DNA of 64,000 bases from Lunularia cruciata (GCA_948567375.1 OX419761.1:9116501-9180500); one strand, 5' to 3'. Counted from the stretch's first letter, positions 1 through 11,742 are shown. The notes: generated by a model from the letters alone, not told the origin. Numbers and translations: made by a program.

Positions 1-364
1 TGGATAAACTATCCATGAAAGTTCAATTAATATGCATTCTAGGATTTGATGTTGCTATAAAAAATTTAGAGAAACCTGAACCTTTTATATTTTCCAAGGT
101 GGATTATTTTTAGATGGTGTTAGTCATGTGTATACTCTATTAGTTATAGAGTGAGAAAAGAAAAGAAAAAAAGAAAAAATTTGAGAGAAAAGAAAGATAG
201 TGAGGGGTTAAGATGGAGAAACAGAGGAAACATATGAAACAATGAGAGGAGGAAGAATGAGTAGTTATCATAATTACCAAAATTCTTTGAGGATGCAGCA
301 CTTACATATGTCAGAATACCAAAAGAGAGAGACGAGATATAGAGAAGAAGAGTCTTAGGAGAAT

Positions 365-1137
365 TTGATTTCAAGACTCATTGAGAACTTTCTTCCAGAT
401 GAGAGTTATAAGAGATTGATGAGTGAAGTAACCTTTCTTAAACAAGGAGATGGAGAGAAAATGAGAGTCTATGTGGAAAGAGTGGAAAAATTAGAGTCCA
501 GATTTTGCATAGTGTTGAGGAAGGGTGAGGATGATGTGGAGACAACTATGATTGGCATAGGGGCCATGCTCAACAAGAACTTTGTGGGAGGATTGTGACC
601 GCAAATTAGAAGCAAGGTGAGATATGAAAAACCTTCTTCCAAGGTTGAAGCTATCGAAATTGCAATTCGTATGGAGGAGAGTTTGGAAGGAGATGAGAGT
701 GATTTGGTGGTGAAGGAGGTTGTGAATCCTCCTCAAGATTACAAGTATGGTGGAACTTCTGATACTTTGGTGGCAAGGGTTGCACCACAAGTAGTAGTTG
801 CTCCAGTTCTTGCACCTCCACCAAAGGATCCACTTCAAACTATCACACAACAACTTGCAGATCTCAAGATCAATGGTGCAACTATGGGAGAAGAGAGAGG
901 TGTATCAGAATGTGGGGAGAAGACCTAGAAGTTATGGAAGTTATCTATAGAGAAGAGGCCAACCAACCAACAATTTCAATGAGAGAAATTGTTTTGGTTG
1001 TGGAGGAAGAGGCCATATCCAAAGGAATTGCCCAAATTCCACTTACCATGGAGGAAAGGGTTATGAAGGAGCCAATAGAGGGAAAGAGGGAGGTAGTGAA
1101 ACCCAAGTGGCTCCTAATCCAAAAAATGGTAAGGAGA
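365..1137 (+). pseudogene. gag of element 1 (frameshifted, internal deletion)
   Basis: Structural gag protein that would form the virus-like particle. Segments at 365-598, 617-928 and the 910-1137 region together match the gag of element 3 (62251 onward). A CCHC zinc knuckle (C-x2-C-x4-H-x4-C) is encoded at 990-1031 in a different frame from the neighbouring segment, showing a frameshift. Compared with element 3, about 70 bases are missing near 225, removing the start of gag. A TGA at about 596-598 breaks the capsid part where element 3 reads through. Not functional. Confidence 0.85.
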
Positions 1138-1907
1138 TAGCATCTATAGATGTGGTTGAGAGCAAGTATGAGGAGGGAGAGTGCTCAAACTCCAATAGTC
1201 TTAATTTGGAGCTTTTGGCACAAGAGAAGAAGAGAGTTTGTTTTGCAGAGGATGTGCACTCTTCTCAAGGATTAAGTCCTAGCCAAGATTCTCCTATGCC
1301 TACTAGGATCACTCACACAAGCACTTCAACAACATCAATAAAAAAGACTCCAAGGAAGAAATTGGGGATGGAGAACTTCTTGATTTCAAAGCAACAATGG
1401 AACTACAATGTGTTGGAGGATGTTGGTAGTCACAAGGCTAACATCACAGTGGGCCAATTGATTACTTTGAATCCTACTTTGAGAAAGGAGCTGAGAGGTG
1501 GTTTGAGTTCTACAATGCGCAAGAAGAAGAAGAAGGCAAAAGTTCCAATATCAATGGGGGTGGTGGATGCCAAATCAGCACCATGGGAGGATTGTGAATA
1601 TGCCTCCAAGATTGATGTGAGAGTAGATGGTCACAACATCAAGGATGCATTGGTTGATGGAGGATCAGCAATGAATGCCATATCAAAAAGGTTGATGAAG
1701 AGGTTGGGTATGATACTCTCAAGAACTTCAAAATTTGTGGTGAGCATGGCAAACAAGCAACAAGTACGACCAGTAGGAGTGATGAATAAAGTGATAGTTT
1801 CAATTATGGGAGTTCAAAATCTCATGACTTTCCAAGTCTTGAAGGATTCACACTATGACTTACTTCTTGGGAGGCCATGGTTGAGAGCAGCAAGCACAAA
1901 TAATTGA
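1107..1907 (+). pseudogene. Protease (retropepsin) region of element 1
   Basis: The open stretch codes for a basic, Ser/Thr-rich linker followed by an aspartic protease. The active-site motif VDGGSA (about 1649-1667) has the D-[ST/G]-G form common in plant gypsy proteases, and LLLGRPWL near 1863-1882 is the usual C-terminal signature of the domain. The frame closes just after this at 1905-1907. Element 3 carries the same region with DGRS instead of DGGS. Family identity is firm; activity is doubtful because the rest of the polyprotein is broken. Confidence 0.85.
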
Positions 1908-2178
1908 TGACACAAAGGGTACTTGAGGATTGGGCCATCAGACTATAGAATCACAGTTTTGGTAACTAATACCACCAACACTTCACATTCAGATACACCA
2001 TCTTTTGATTATTGAGAATCAGATTCTGAAGAAGGAGCTTCAGTTGTGGACACAAGCATGGAGGAGTAGACTTCCATGGAGGAGGATGAATCTAAATTGG
2101 ATTGAAATGTGTATCCCTTGTGTGCTATGAACTTTGCACCTAAGCTAGAGGTTTCAAAAGATCAAGATAAAATCACCA

Positions 2179-3081
2179 TTGACACTTGAGGAGGTAGAGA
2201 GAAGGTTAGCTACTCTCAAGTATGGCCCAAATATTACCAAGGAGGAGAAGGTGAGATTTGAGAAGATTTTCCGCAAGTTCATCCATGTGTTTGCTTTCAG
2301 TTACAAGGATTTGAAAGAAGTCACCTTAGAGGAGCACAAGATAGAGATGGAGTCACATGCAAGACCAATCTGCCAAAAGCAATATTGCATTAGCCCACCA
2401 ATATCTTTGGTTGTGAAAGAGGAGATTGATAAGCTCAAGGAGGCTAGATTTATTTTTGAGGTGGAGAATTCAGAATGGGTGTCTCCAATTGTGATTGTGA
2501 AGAAAAAGAATGGCAAGCTTTGAGTATGTGTGGATTACAAGAAGCTCAATGTTGTTACCAAGAAGGACTACCACCCATTACCATTCACTAATGAGATCTT
2601 GGAGGAGGTTATAGGTCATGAGAGGTATAGTTTTGGAGATGGTTATAGTGGATATAACCAAATCAACATTGCACCAGAGCATCAACAACTCACCACATTC
2701 ACCACACCTTGGGGAACTTATGCTTTCAAGGTCATGTCTTTTGGGCTTTGGAATGCTCTAGCCACAATCCAACGGTTCATGAACAAGGTATTTGAACCTT
2801 TCATTAAGAAAGTTGTGAGAGACTTCATTGATGAATTTTGTGTCTATGGGAGCAAGGAGGAGCACTTTGAGCACCTAATCAAGGTCTTGCAATGCTTAGA
2901 TGAGGCAAATGCATCACTCAACCTAGAGAAGTGCATTTTTGGATGTGAAGGAGGTCTACTTTTGGGGCACATCATCTCCAAGGACCGAATAGCAATTGAT
3001 CCTAAGGAAAATCTTAGACCTTCCATTCCCTTCAAGCTTGACAAAGTTACACCAATTCTTGGGGATGGTTGGATATTATAG
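2179..3081 (+). pseudogene. Reverse transcriptase of element 1
   Basis: Two open pieces (2179-2523 and 2530-3081), separated by one TGA, cover the RT fingers and palm. Recognisable parts are the WVSPIVIVKKKNGK region, DYKKLN, HPLPF and the FGL block. The catalytic Y/F-x-D-D box is changed to FIDEF near 2826-2840, so one of the two metal-binding aspartates is lost. Together with the stop this makes it inactive. It reads in line with the protease upstream and the RNase H downstream. Confidence 0.9.
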
Positions 3082-3118
3082 GAGGTTCATCTTCTAACTT
3101 TTCAACAAGGCTTATGCA

Positions 3119-3826
3119 TTGAGCATCTACATGAAGAAGGGTGTAGATTACATGGTGATTTTAGAAGACAAGGAGGCTCTCAAAGCTAAAACTCCAATTC
3201 TTGCTAAACCTGATTGGAGTAAGCCTTTCATCCTCTACACTCATGCTTCTAATGTAGCTATAGGTTGCACTCTTTGTCAATTAGACCAAGATAGGCATGA
3301 TCATCCAATAGCTTATGCTAGTAGGCAGATGGTTTCAGTAGAGAGGAACTTCTTTGTCATAGAGAGAGAAGGGTTGGCAGTGATATTTGGTCTCAAGAAG
3401 TTTAGACACTACTTGATTGGAGGGAAAACCACCATTGTAATAGATCACAAGGCTTTGAAGTACATCTTCAACAAGCCTAATGTGAGAGGAAGACTAGCAA
3501 GGTGGATGATACTCTTGTTTGAGTATGGCTACACCATTGAGGATAGGCTAGGGAAGAAACATGCAAATGTTGATTTGTTATCTAGGGCCTATGATCATGA
3601 TGGAGATGAACTAGTGGATGATTCCTTCCCAAATGAGGAGCTCATGACAATCCCTATCACTCAAGAGGTTCCAATGGAGCACAAGGAGATTGTGGCGTTT
3701 GTGACCAGAGGTAACTATCCAAAAGGGATGCATGCTAGGGAAAGGAAGGTCCTTGCAGCAAGATCTAGACCTTACACAATGGTGGAGGATATTCTTTTTC
3801 ACCATGGAGCAGATGGTCTACTTTGA
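3119..3826 (+). pseudogene. RNase H domain of element 1
   Basis: Gypsy RNase H that would remove RNA from the RNA/DNA hybrid. Visible signatures are THASNVAIGCTL (usual first Asp of D-A-S replaced by His, about 3240), YASRQM, the EREGLAVIFGLKKFRHYLIGG helix with the catalytic Glu, DHKALKYI with an Asp, and the connection to integrase ending in LSRAYD. The first catalytic aspartate appears lost. The frame ends at 3826, one codon before the integrase zinc-binding region continues at 3833. Confidence 0.88.
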
Positions 3827-3832
3827 AGAGCA

Positions 3833-4944
3833 TTGAGTAAGGAAGAGTCTATCCTACTCATAAAGGAGTTTCATGAAGGTTTAGTATGTGGAGGACACTT
3901 TGCAAGAAAGGTGACTACTTTCAAGTTTCTAGATGTAGGTTACCATTGGAGAGGGATTTTCAAGGATTGTCTTAATTATTGCAAAACTTGTTATGTTTGT
4001 CAAGCTTTTGCTAGAAAGCCTCCATCCACTCCACCACTTAGATCAATTCCATTGCTAGGATCTTTTGAGAAATGGGCATTGATTTTGTAGGTCCTCTCAA
4101 TAGAACCCCGAGGAACAATTGGTACATTGTAGTAGTTACTGATTACCTTACCAAGTGGGTTGAGGCTAGACCATTGAGGAACAAGAATAAAGATGAAATT
4201 GGTATATTTCATTAGGAACACATTATCACTAGGTTTGGATGCCCTTTGGAGTTGGGTTACTGATAGAGGAGGAGCATTTACAAGAAGCATCACTACAGCA
4301 ATGCTACAACATTTCTCTATCATATATAGAGTAACTACATCCTATAAGCCAAATTCCAATGGCTTGGCAGAGAGAACCAATCAGACCTTGTGCATGATGT
4401 TGGCCAAAGATGCAAAAATGGAGAGTGCTAAACATCATTGGGACAAGAGGATTCATGCAGTTTTGTGGGAGTATATGACAACCATGAAGACTTCTACCAG
4501 ATATTCTCTATTTCAATTGGTATATGGTATTCAGTCTACCCAAGCTATTCACTTTGATCTTCTTACCTTCCAAAGCATTCATAGGAGATTGAAGAAAGCA
4601 CAAGGAGATGATGCAGAGAAGTCAAGGAAGGAACAACTCATGGAGTTGGAAGAGGCAAGAGCAGTTGCTATGGTTAGAGTGGAGCAAGCCCAAAGGAAAA
4701 AAAAGGAGAGCTATGACAAGAGGCGAGGCAAGAAGAAGGTGGAGCCTTTCAAAGAAGGTGATTGGGTAATGTTGTTTGATTCTATTCAATTCAAGAGAGT
4801 ACAAAAGAATTTTTGGCCTCAGTACTTTGGACCTTTCATAGTGGAGAAGATGTAGGGCAATTACACCTATGATCTCAAGGAGTTGGGAGGAAGACACTTT
4901 GATAGGATTAACCATGATAAGTTGAAGATGTATCATAGAAGGTA
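3833..4944 (+). pseudogene. Integrase of element 1
   Basis: DDE integrase. The N-terminal HHCC zinc-binding domain is visible at about 3870-4010 (His in GGHFA, His in GYHW, then the C-x2-C of CKTCYVC). The catalytic core follows: GIDFVGP in a shifted frame near 4075-4095, VTDRGGAF near 4258-4280, and the third acidic residue in GLAERTN near 4363-4383. The C-terminal part carries a Lys-rich helix, and the frame ends in HDKLKMYHRR at about 4944 with one internal TAG at 4853-4855. Two frame changes between 4090 and 4193 destroy it. Confidence 0.88.
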
Positions 4945-4979
4945 GAGAGACCTTCACTTTGAAGACAAAGTGAAAACTT

Positions 4980-4993
4980 AGTCTGGGGGTAAA
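4980..4993 (+). promoter_or_regulatory. Polypurine tract of element 1
   Basis: A G-rich run (gtctgggggtaaa) lies directly before the TGTAAC start of the 3' LTR, the place and composition expected for the plus-strand primer of reverse transcription. Confidence 0.7.
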
Positions 4994-5277
4994 TGTAACA
5001 CCCATTTGTGCATGTGTGTGGTATTGTGATATTTAGCTTGGCATTACAAGTACTAGAGAGATATTATTTATATAAAGATAAAGGATGGTTCTATGTTAGT
5101 CATGATTAGCTAAAGTTAGTCATAGCTAAGATAGAGTAGACCTTACTTAAGAGGAAGTGGAAAAAATGACCACCACTATTTTGGATTCTAGTGTGTTGAC
5201 TTGGTATTATTCCTAGGTGTTTGGTTTTGAGGAAAGAGTTGAGAACTCTTGGGTCCGCAAGCCTTTTTGTTTTGGAT
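4994..5277 (+). repeat. 3' LTR of element 1, truncated
   Basis: Starts TGTAACACCC and matches 60014 to about 60297 base for base with few changes, after which similarity stops. The complete LTR at 60014-60695 is 682 bp, so roughly 60 percent is missing here. Confidence 0.9.
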
Positions 5278-5650
5278 CTTACTACCTCCTCGATCACCTT
5301 GAGGCAGATGGCATAGCAGAGGGAGTGGTCCAGATGGTGAAGAGAGGGTTGCAAAAGTATGTTTTGCAGAGAGTCCACTTGGGAGATTGAGATCTCCAAT
5401 TACCTTGGTTGGCCATGGGCTATCGGTTCAGCCAGCAAGCCTCCTTAGCATCCTTCTCTCCTTTCTTTCTACTCTATGGACAAGATCCAGATTTACCAAC
5501 AACCATTCATTGAGATGCTACTATAGTTTTAGACTTAGATGAACCAAGTGTATGGATGAGTGCATGTTCTCAACGGGCAGAGATCTTTCAAAGAGTGATG
5601 CCAATGGCCTTTAAGAACTTGGCAATTGCTGTGGTACCCACATTTTTTGT
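5278..5650 (+). pseudogene. Integrase fragment of an unrelated gypsy-type element
   Basis: Reading through two stops and small shifts gives the end of an integrase core: a stretch ending VQMVKRGLQK, then LPWLAMGYRFSQQASL, SPFFLLYGQDPDLP and later FQRVMPMAFKNL. These are the conserved blocks after the third catalytic acid in plant retroelement integrases (the AMGYR..Q.S...SP..LLYG pattern). Nothing else of this element is recognisable. It abuts the broken LTR of element 1 exactly, so one inserted into or deleted part of the other. The region 5651-5857 holds no signature I recognise. Confidence 0.65.
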
Positions 5651-6176
5651 TTTTTTCAAAATGGAGAAGAAGAAGTGTATAGAGAAGTTGAATTGCACCT
5701 GTATGGCTGAAGAAGGCAAAGAAAAGAGTCTTTGGGATGAAACCCAAGGTAAAGTGGCTTTGGGTCATAAGGCGAAGTACTCGGACTTGCCTTGTCAACA
5801 TACAACCCAAAGTAAGGAGTCTTTGTATCGGGGGAGCTCAACCCAAGGAGAAGACAGTGTAACAACCTTTCTTTGGGGCGAGAAATTCAAGAAGGGACCG
5901 TTCAAAATTGGCGGCCCATACACGTGAAGTACAATTGATAGTGATAGGCACATGCAAGAGGTGTGATTTCTTAGTAGAAACTTGAATTGAAGAGAGACGA
6001 AGAAGGTGAGACTCTATAAAAATCGGGCTAACAATGGAGCAATGTTGAGCAATTTTCCTTTGCCATTAAGGAGTCGTCCTACAAGAGATTGTGGGAAGGG
6101 AAGTAGAGTTGAAGACACGCTAGTATGTAGAGGAGAATTTGAGAGAGTGAAACCCATAGATAGTGAGGAAGCAGGA

Positions 6177-8586
6177 AAGATGGGAGGAGGAAAGAAGAAC
6201 TCCAAATTCACAGTGAGGAATCATGCAATTTGGAGGTTAGATGTGATCACAAGAATCAAAGTCTTGAGCCGACTTTGGATCACATTCTTGGCTTGGAATT
6301 GGAATGTAAGTTTTCCAGGTTTCATGACCAAGATAATCAAGATTAAGTGTCTCGATGGCCCCAAGGAAGAGGGGAAGAGAGGAAATCCGGCTTGCTGGAC
6401 AGAGTCAGATTGGAGATTAGTGCTCGGAAGAGAGGCAGGCGCGGAGCAGGGTGCCACATTCTTGGGGAAGGGAGAAGTAGCAAAAGAAACCCAAGAAGTG
6501 AGGGATGCTTTCTCCTTGAAGAGAACAAAGAATGGGTATAAGGTTGAGAGTTACAAAGATTCAGTGAAGAGAGGGATCATGAGTGCTCTCATGGCAATCT
6601 CGAAGCCGGAGAGAACGACTTATGTGATGAAACACCAAGTGGTGTTCTTCCAAAAGATGTTTGCAGGAGAACCTATCAACAAGGCAAAGTGCTTCCATGG
6701 AAGGACAAGACAGATGGTGTGGAATTTGTGAGATAAGTCGCCTCTACACTACATTGTGCCATTTGCAGCACATCTCTACCTCGGGTTGAATTTGCTCAAT
6801 TTGGCAGAGCGTAGTAGAATGGTGTCTCACTTCCATCCCGACTTGAGAAGCAAAGTCGACGTGGAGGAGCAGAAATACATTCTTCAAATCCGAAACATGG
6901 ATGAGTACTACGCAAAGACAAGAAAGAGCGTGGAGATAAAAGTAAGTACTCCAAAGTTAAAGAAGTTGAGTCGACAAGGAGAAGCCGAAGATGAAGACAA
7001 GACAAGACCTCGGAGGGCCAGGAGAGGAAACCTAAGGAAAGGCATAGTGGTGATCACGTCATCAGAAGAAGACTCGTAACACAAGGAAGAACCAGAGCTC
7101 ACGCTGCAAAGTGGAGATACGAGTAGCGATAGTGATGAAGGTGAAGAGATGACGTCGGTGCCTGCTGCAGAAGAAGAAGAAGAAGTTTGGGTGGAGCTCG
7201 AGCAATAAAATAATGCAAAGTTGGAGGACAAGGTACTCAAGCCAGAGGAGAAGAAGTTTACGATTCAGAGAGGAGTTTGGTCAAGATGCAAGGGGAAGTG
7301 TGAAGCGGTTCCGAGTAAGGCAAGGGAAGAAGCAAATGCTAGCTCGGGAAGTGAAGCATATGTTCCGATATGACGACTGCAGAGAAGAAGGCGAGTACCG
7401 GGAGAAGAAGAAGTAAGGAAGGAGATTTCTACATAGGTGGAAGTAGGTGCAAGTGATGGAGTGGAGTACCTGCAAGAAATTGTCTGCTTGTTGTTGGTGA
7501 AGTTAGAGCACAAGAAGAAGGAGATGCAGTTGACCAGTCCGGAGGTGAAGACTGTGTTGCAGGTTTTGGCAAGATTGGAAGAAGAAAACTCGGAGTTGAA
7601 GAAGAGTATAACCCGAGGCGAGGAGGAAAGGAAAGTACTGCGAGGGGAGGCAATATTACAAAATCAAGTTATTGAGGACTTGAAGAGAGAAGCGAGGTAT
7701 CGAGAAGAACTTGTGAAGAAGAGTGACATAGCAAAGGAGAGACAAGTAGCAGAGTACAAAATCTTGAAGCATCAATTTGCTGATTCCAGACTAGAAATAT
7801 CCATGCTATGGCGAGGGTAGCAAAGAAGGAGCAAGAACTTGATAGAGCCATGGAGAGTGTAAAAGAGAAGAAGCAACTGTGGCAACGGGAGTTGAGAGTG
7901 AGATATAGGGAAGAAGAGCAATTACGAGAGTTACTTCATAATCAGGAGGAGAAGATTGTGCAGAAGGAGAAGGAGAAAGAAACTGTGAAAGCTGAGTTTG
8001 AGGCAGAGTTGGCAATGTACAGAGAAGATTGGCTTGCAGATTGGGAGCGTGAAAGGAAGATGCAATTGGAGCTATTGAAGGAGATCATAATCAGGATGAA
8101 TGCAATGTTGAGGACAGAAGCCAGTATTTGTATTGAAGAGACGAGGCTACACAAGTTGAAGTTGTTGGTGCAAGAGACAAGGAGGAGACATGCAAAGGAT
8201 ACAGACTTGAATGCTCTGTTAATTAGTCCAGGATTCTGGTAGATAGGAAGATATTGGAAGTCAAAGACAATATCACAATTAGATTAGGTCTAGTGAAATT
8301 AGAGATACATAAACTTTGGAAAGATGTTAGAGCCAAACCCAAAGTAGATGAAGTAGGAGTACAAATGTCTTTTGAGTTACCATTGGAGACATTAGAAAAG
8401 AATGTGTCAACAGATAAAGAGTTAGATAGATTACCCACTAATGAAATTTCAGATCAAGAAAGAGAATTGTTAGATCTGGTAGAAGATGTAGGAATTATGA
8501 AACCCGAGGACAGAGTAGTAGGAAGTAAAGTTACTTTGGGTTTGGGTTTGAAAGCCGAAGAAGAGGTAGACATTGGATCGGATTAG
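6177..8586 (+). pseudogene. U3-encoded long ORF, copy 1 (unknown family)
   Basis: I do not recognise a named family. One frame (6006-7800) is open apart from about four stops (6729, 7077, 7206 and around 7366-7437), then shifts to 7808-8242 and again to 8254-8586. The N-terminal domain, about 230 residues from 6216, is rich in Trp, Arg and Phe: conserved spots are AIWRLDVI, RIKVL, GKRGN, W-TESDWRLVLG, the TTYV..Q..FF..MFAG block, and PFAAHLYLGLNLL. It is followed by a basic/acidic linker (7000-7400) and long heptad-like coiled coils (7460-8240), with HKLKLLVQETRRR near the end. The same architecture occurs at 17058-19400 and, on the minus strand, at 44699-46400. Function unknown. Confidence 0.75.
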
Positions 8587-8703
8587 AAACCAATTTGAGA
8601 TTTGAATAGGCAGATATGAAGAGGTGCATTGTCATTTTGGATCTGCAGGTTTGTAGAGTCATTCGGAAGAGGTGCATTAGGAAGATAATTGTCGATTGCT
8701 TTA

Positions 8704-8771
8704 CTATTTAAGAGTGGCATTTGTAGTCTTATGTTGTTTAGTGCTCATACTTCTAAGAATAGATAAATAAA
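8704..8771 (+). promoter_or_regulatory. LTR promoter and poly(A) signal of element 2, 5' copy
   Basis: TATTTAAG at 8704-8711 is the likely TATA box (equivalent to 19529-19536 in the 3' LTR). AATAAA follows at 8766-8771. If right, transcription starts near 8735 and the U3 ORF lies wholly upstream of the element's own start site. Confidence 0.55.
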
Positions 8772-9389
8772 AGTTATGTGAAGTAGTGCTTGTCGCTTAA
8801 GCTTGATTCCGCGTATCAACTTTGCAATTGTGTTTGTGAGTGTTTGGAGAATTTTGAAGTGCAAGTTAGTGTACTTGTTGGATGTTGGATTCTGCAGCCT
8901 TGATCTTCATTCTGTGTGTTTGATCTTGAGTGAAGTGCAATCGGAGCAATGCCTTGACAGATCTGAGAGGAATTGTAGTGTTGGTAGTATTCTGCATTTG
9001 TGAGTGCAGTGCAAGGTTGATGTGAAGCAATTTAGATCGAGGAAGTTGTGCATTCAATGGAAGGGTGGAACACAATTCCGAGGTGAAGTTGTTTTGCAGT
9101 GAAGTGTCATTTTTGGGAGAGCCTGAATCATCACAATCAAGATTGCTTGGAAAGATTTGATAGAGTTGTGATTAAGGAGTGTTAATTTGTGACAAGACTG
9201 TGAATCAGTGCTTGTTACTCTCTTCTAGGTGTGGTTTCTACCAGAGAGATTAAAGATGCAACCAAGAAGAACTACATGTTATTGTTTGACTTTGTATTTG
9301 ACCAATTCTAACTCGTATCTATGCAGGAACAAACTTTACTTACCCAATTACTGCAAAAGTGATATTTGCCGGGGTTGTCACATGATTTT

Positions 9390-9407
9390 TGGCACCGCTG
9401 CCGGGGA
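9390..9407 (+). promoter_or_regulatory. Primer-binding site, tRNA-Asp type
   Basis: TGGCACCGCTGCCGGGGA matches the complement of the 3' end of plant tRNA-Asp (TGGCGCCGTTGCCGGGGA) at 16 of 18 positions; both differences are transitions. It starts 7 bases after the LTR end. tRNA-Asp priming is typical for Tat/Athila-like plant elements. Confidence 0.85.
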
Positions 9408-9518
9408 TACAAATCTCAAAAGTCAAAGAATACAAAGCCAAATTCAAAACTGGGTATCAAAGCAATATGAATGTATGCATCAAGAGAACAATGGGAAGAA
9501 AGAGTTTGAAGATGAGCA

Positions 9519-11368
9519 TTGCAGCGTGAAGAAGATGAACATTTGAAAGTCCCATCCACTCTTGACAAAATTGAACAAGAGGCGTTGGACTTTCAACTCC
9601 TTCACAAAGTGCAAGAAGCCTTACAAGAACTTGACTACAAGAAACACGAAGGTGGTTGGCAAGGCTACTTCGCATCCTCCTCTTCGTCCAAAAAGAAGAA
9701 AGACTCAAGTAGCCAAACATATGCATTACGGCCCAATACACCAACTTCCCCTAGAGCTGTAAAGGAAGTTGCATCCTTAAAGAACTTTGTTTGGGAAAAG
9801 ACAGCACAAACACTCACGGAAGAAGAGTGTCAATATCTTCTACGAACGATTCCTCGGTTAACCCAAAGGAATTTTGAAGAACACATCGAAGGTGTTGATC
9901 CTGAATCTTCCAACCGGGTTGAAGTCAACACCCTCACATCAGAAATTGTCAAAGAAGACCCTACCTTGAATTTGATGAATTGGAATCCCTGGGCTAACAA
10001 CACGACATCAATTCCAGCCAATCCTTTGGTTCCGTCAAGTTCAACTCTACCCTAGCCGATCTCAGTGCATTGAACAATGACTTCGTTGCCTATCACTCGA
10101 CACACCTATCAAAAGTATAAGGGGACAAAACAAGACAAAGACCTCGATGAATTCATAAAAGAATTTGAAGTCATCTCCTTTGCTAACAAGGAGCATGACT
10201 CAGCGGATCAACTACAAATTTTCCCAAGTTTGCTTCGAAAGAAAGCTTGGAGCTGGTACACCCATGTGACCCAAAAGAGGTTTGTACCGGCAGAGTGGGC
10301 AGACTTGAGAAACAACTTCCTAGAACGATTCCAGGAGGTTGACTACAACACAAGTGTCTTTGCGACACTCAACGATTTAGACCAAGGCAAGAAGGAGAAG
10401 TTGAGAGATTACTTTGAGTGATTCATGGCACTCTTGAACCGAGTTCCAAAGCAATCGGGGGTGGTGGGTTACTCCGATGCCCAAGCCATTACCTGGTTCT
10501 TGGGAGGACTTTCACCAGAGATCCGAATCTTTGCAAGGGAGAGGAATGTAACTTCCCTTGATAAGGTACTCAAACATGTCGCTCATTACAAGGCGGCCCA
10601 CTCTCACTCTGCCGGCAACCAAAGGAATTGGGAGAAGAAAGGCAAGAAGCCCAAAAGGAGAGCTTTGCGCAGTACATCCCCTTCTTTGGAGGAGTCCTCC
10701 ACGTCTTCGAGCTCTTCTTCGGAATCCAAAGAAGAATCCAAGCCAAGACGAGTAAGAAGACATGGGGGTAAGAAACCAGTTACTCCTCCAGCAAAGAGTG
10801 TACATAAGGCGGATACCAAGCTAGATGCCCTCATTAAGGAGTTTTTGGATTTTAAGATCCAGATGATTGGGGCTAAAGACAGAAAGAAGGCCCTAGCATT
10901 TGGCAGATCAAATGTATGGTGCACCGCATGTGGCAAGTTGGGCCATGCAAACACGGAATGCAATACTTGTAATGCATTCCCAGTGCAGCAAATTGATTGG
11001 GTTCCGGGATGGAACCAAGACGAGGAAGAAGAAGTTGTGTACCAAATGCAAGAGGTATAGCCTCAGGTGAGCACATTGTATCAAGGTCCAAGGTTTGGAC
11101 CAAGGGAGTAAAACCCCAATGCTCCTCCATGAAGACTACCAATGAGCAACCAAAATTGACCTCAGAACGTTGCACCCAGAGCTTGTTACAATTGTGGCTC
11201 GATGGGACATTGGTCTCCAAACTGTCTGGAGCCAAGAAGGCAAATTGGGTACGTTTCCTTGTGCAGAAATTGCAAAGGATTGGGTCATATGGGCAACCAA
11301 TGCCCTCACCCACCGAACCCGAAGCCGCTTGTAAAATATGTACATACTCCCATTGAGCGTGTAGCAAT
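9519..11368 (+). pseudogene. gag of element 2
   Basis: Capsid/nucleocapsid polyprotein, broken by single stops (after 10055 and at 10419-10421) and a frameshift near 11060. The capsid part lies at 10077-10560 (KAWSWYTHV, WADLRNNFLERF, FLGGLSPEIR). A Ser-rich basic linker follows. Three CCHC zinc knuckles, all C-x2-C-x4-H-x4-C, are encoded at 10920-10961, 11184-11225 and 11262-11303. Three knuckles are more than the single one in elements 1 and 3. Leucine- and acid-rich N-terminal residues precede the capsid region. The original start is not clear; the first open stretch begins at about 9519. Confidence 0.85.
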
Positions 11369-11742
11369 TTAGGAAAAGGGAGATACGAATGTAAATTGCA
11401 TCACGCTTGAGGAGGAGAGACCTCAGGAAGGGAGTTTGGCCTTGGAAGAGGAATGGCCGGACCTTGAAATTTTGAAGGTTGAGACACGTGCAAGTAAGAA
11501 GAAGCATGATCCCAAAGAACTGAGTATGACCTTGTCTTCTTCCAGAAAGGCGAAGAGATTGCGCCCAAAGGCAATTCTTTCTGCCAAGGAGGAAAAGATC
11601 CTCTCAAAAGCCAAAGCTAAAGCCTTGCAGAAAGAACTTAAGGAGGCACAACTCAGAACTCAGGAACTGATTTTGGAAGAGGAGACAAAGTCTCCAGTTT
11701 TTCCGGTGGACATCCAAAGTAAAGGGTCTAATCCAAGCCGAG

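Larger units (their letters stand above)
1..5277 (+). mobile_element. Ty3/gypsy element 1, 3' part, degenerate
   Basis: Remnant of an LTR retrotransposon in the order gag, protease, RT, RNase H, integrase, polypurine tract, 3' LTR. Base 1 aligns with about base 62034 of element 3, so the 5' LTR, primer site and leader lie left of the window. All coding parts carry stops or frameshifts. The order RT-RNase H-integrase makes it Ty3/gypsy. No chromodomain follows the integrase, and the related element 3 has an extra ORF before gag, so I infer the Athila/Tat (OTA) side of the family. The 3' LTR is cut after about 284 bases, where an integrase fragment of another element begins. Confidence 0.9.
5858..9382 (+). 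repeat. 5' LTR of element 2 (left limit approximate)
   Basis: The right end is fixed by ttgtcaca at 9375-9382, by the primer-binding site 7 bases downstream, and by the matching end at 20211. Inside are the U3 open frame (about 6177-8586), a TATA box at 8704-8711, an AATAAA at 8766-8771 and about 600 bp of R/U5. The last 550 bp are about 86-88 percent identical to the 3' LTR by eye; the coding U3 is lower, about 75 percent. Confidence 0.7.

Noticed and set aside
144-374. Minus-strand Phe/Leu/Ser-rich reading frame
   Set aside because: It is the complement of an A/G-rich leader before gag; composition, not a gene. The same applies to many antisense frames opposite the coiled-coil segments (for example 6908-7240).
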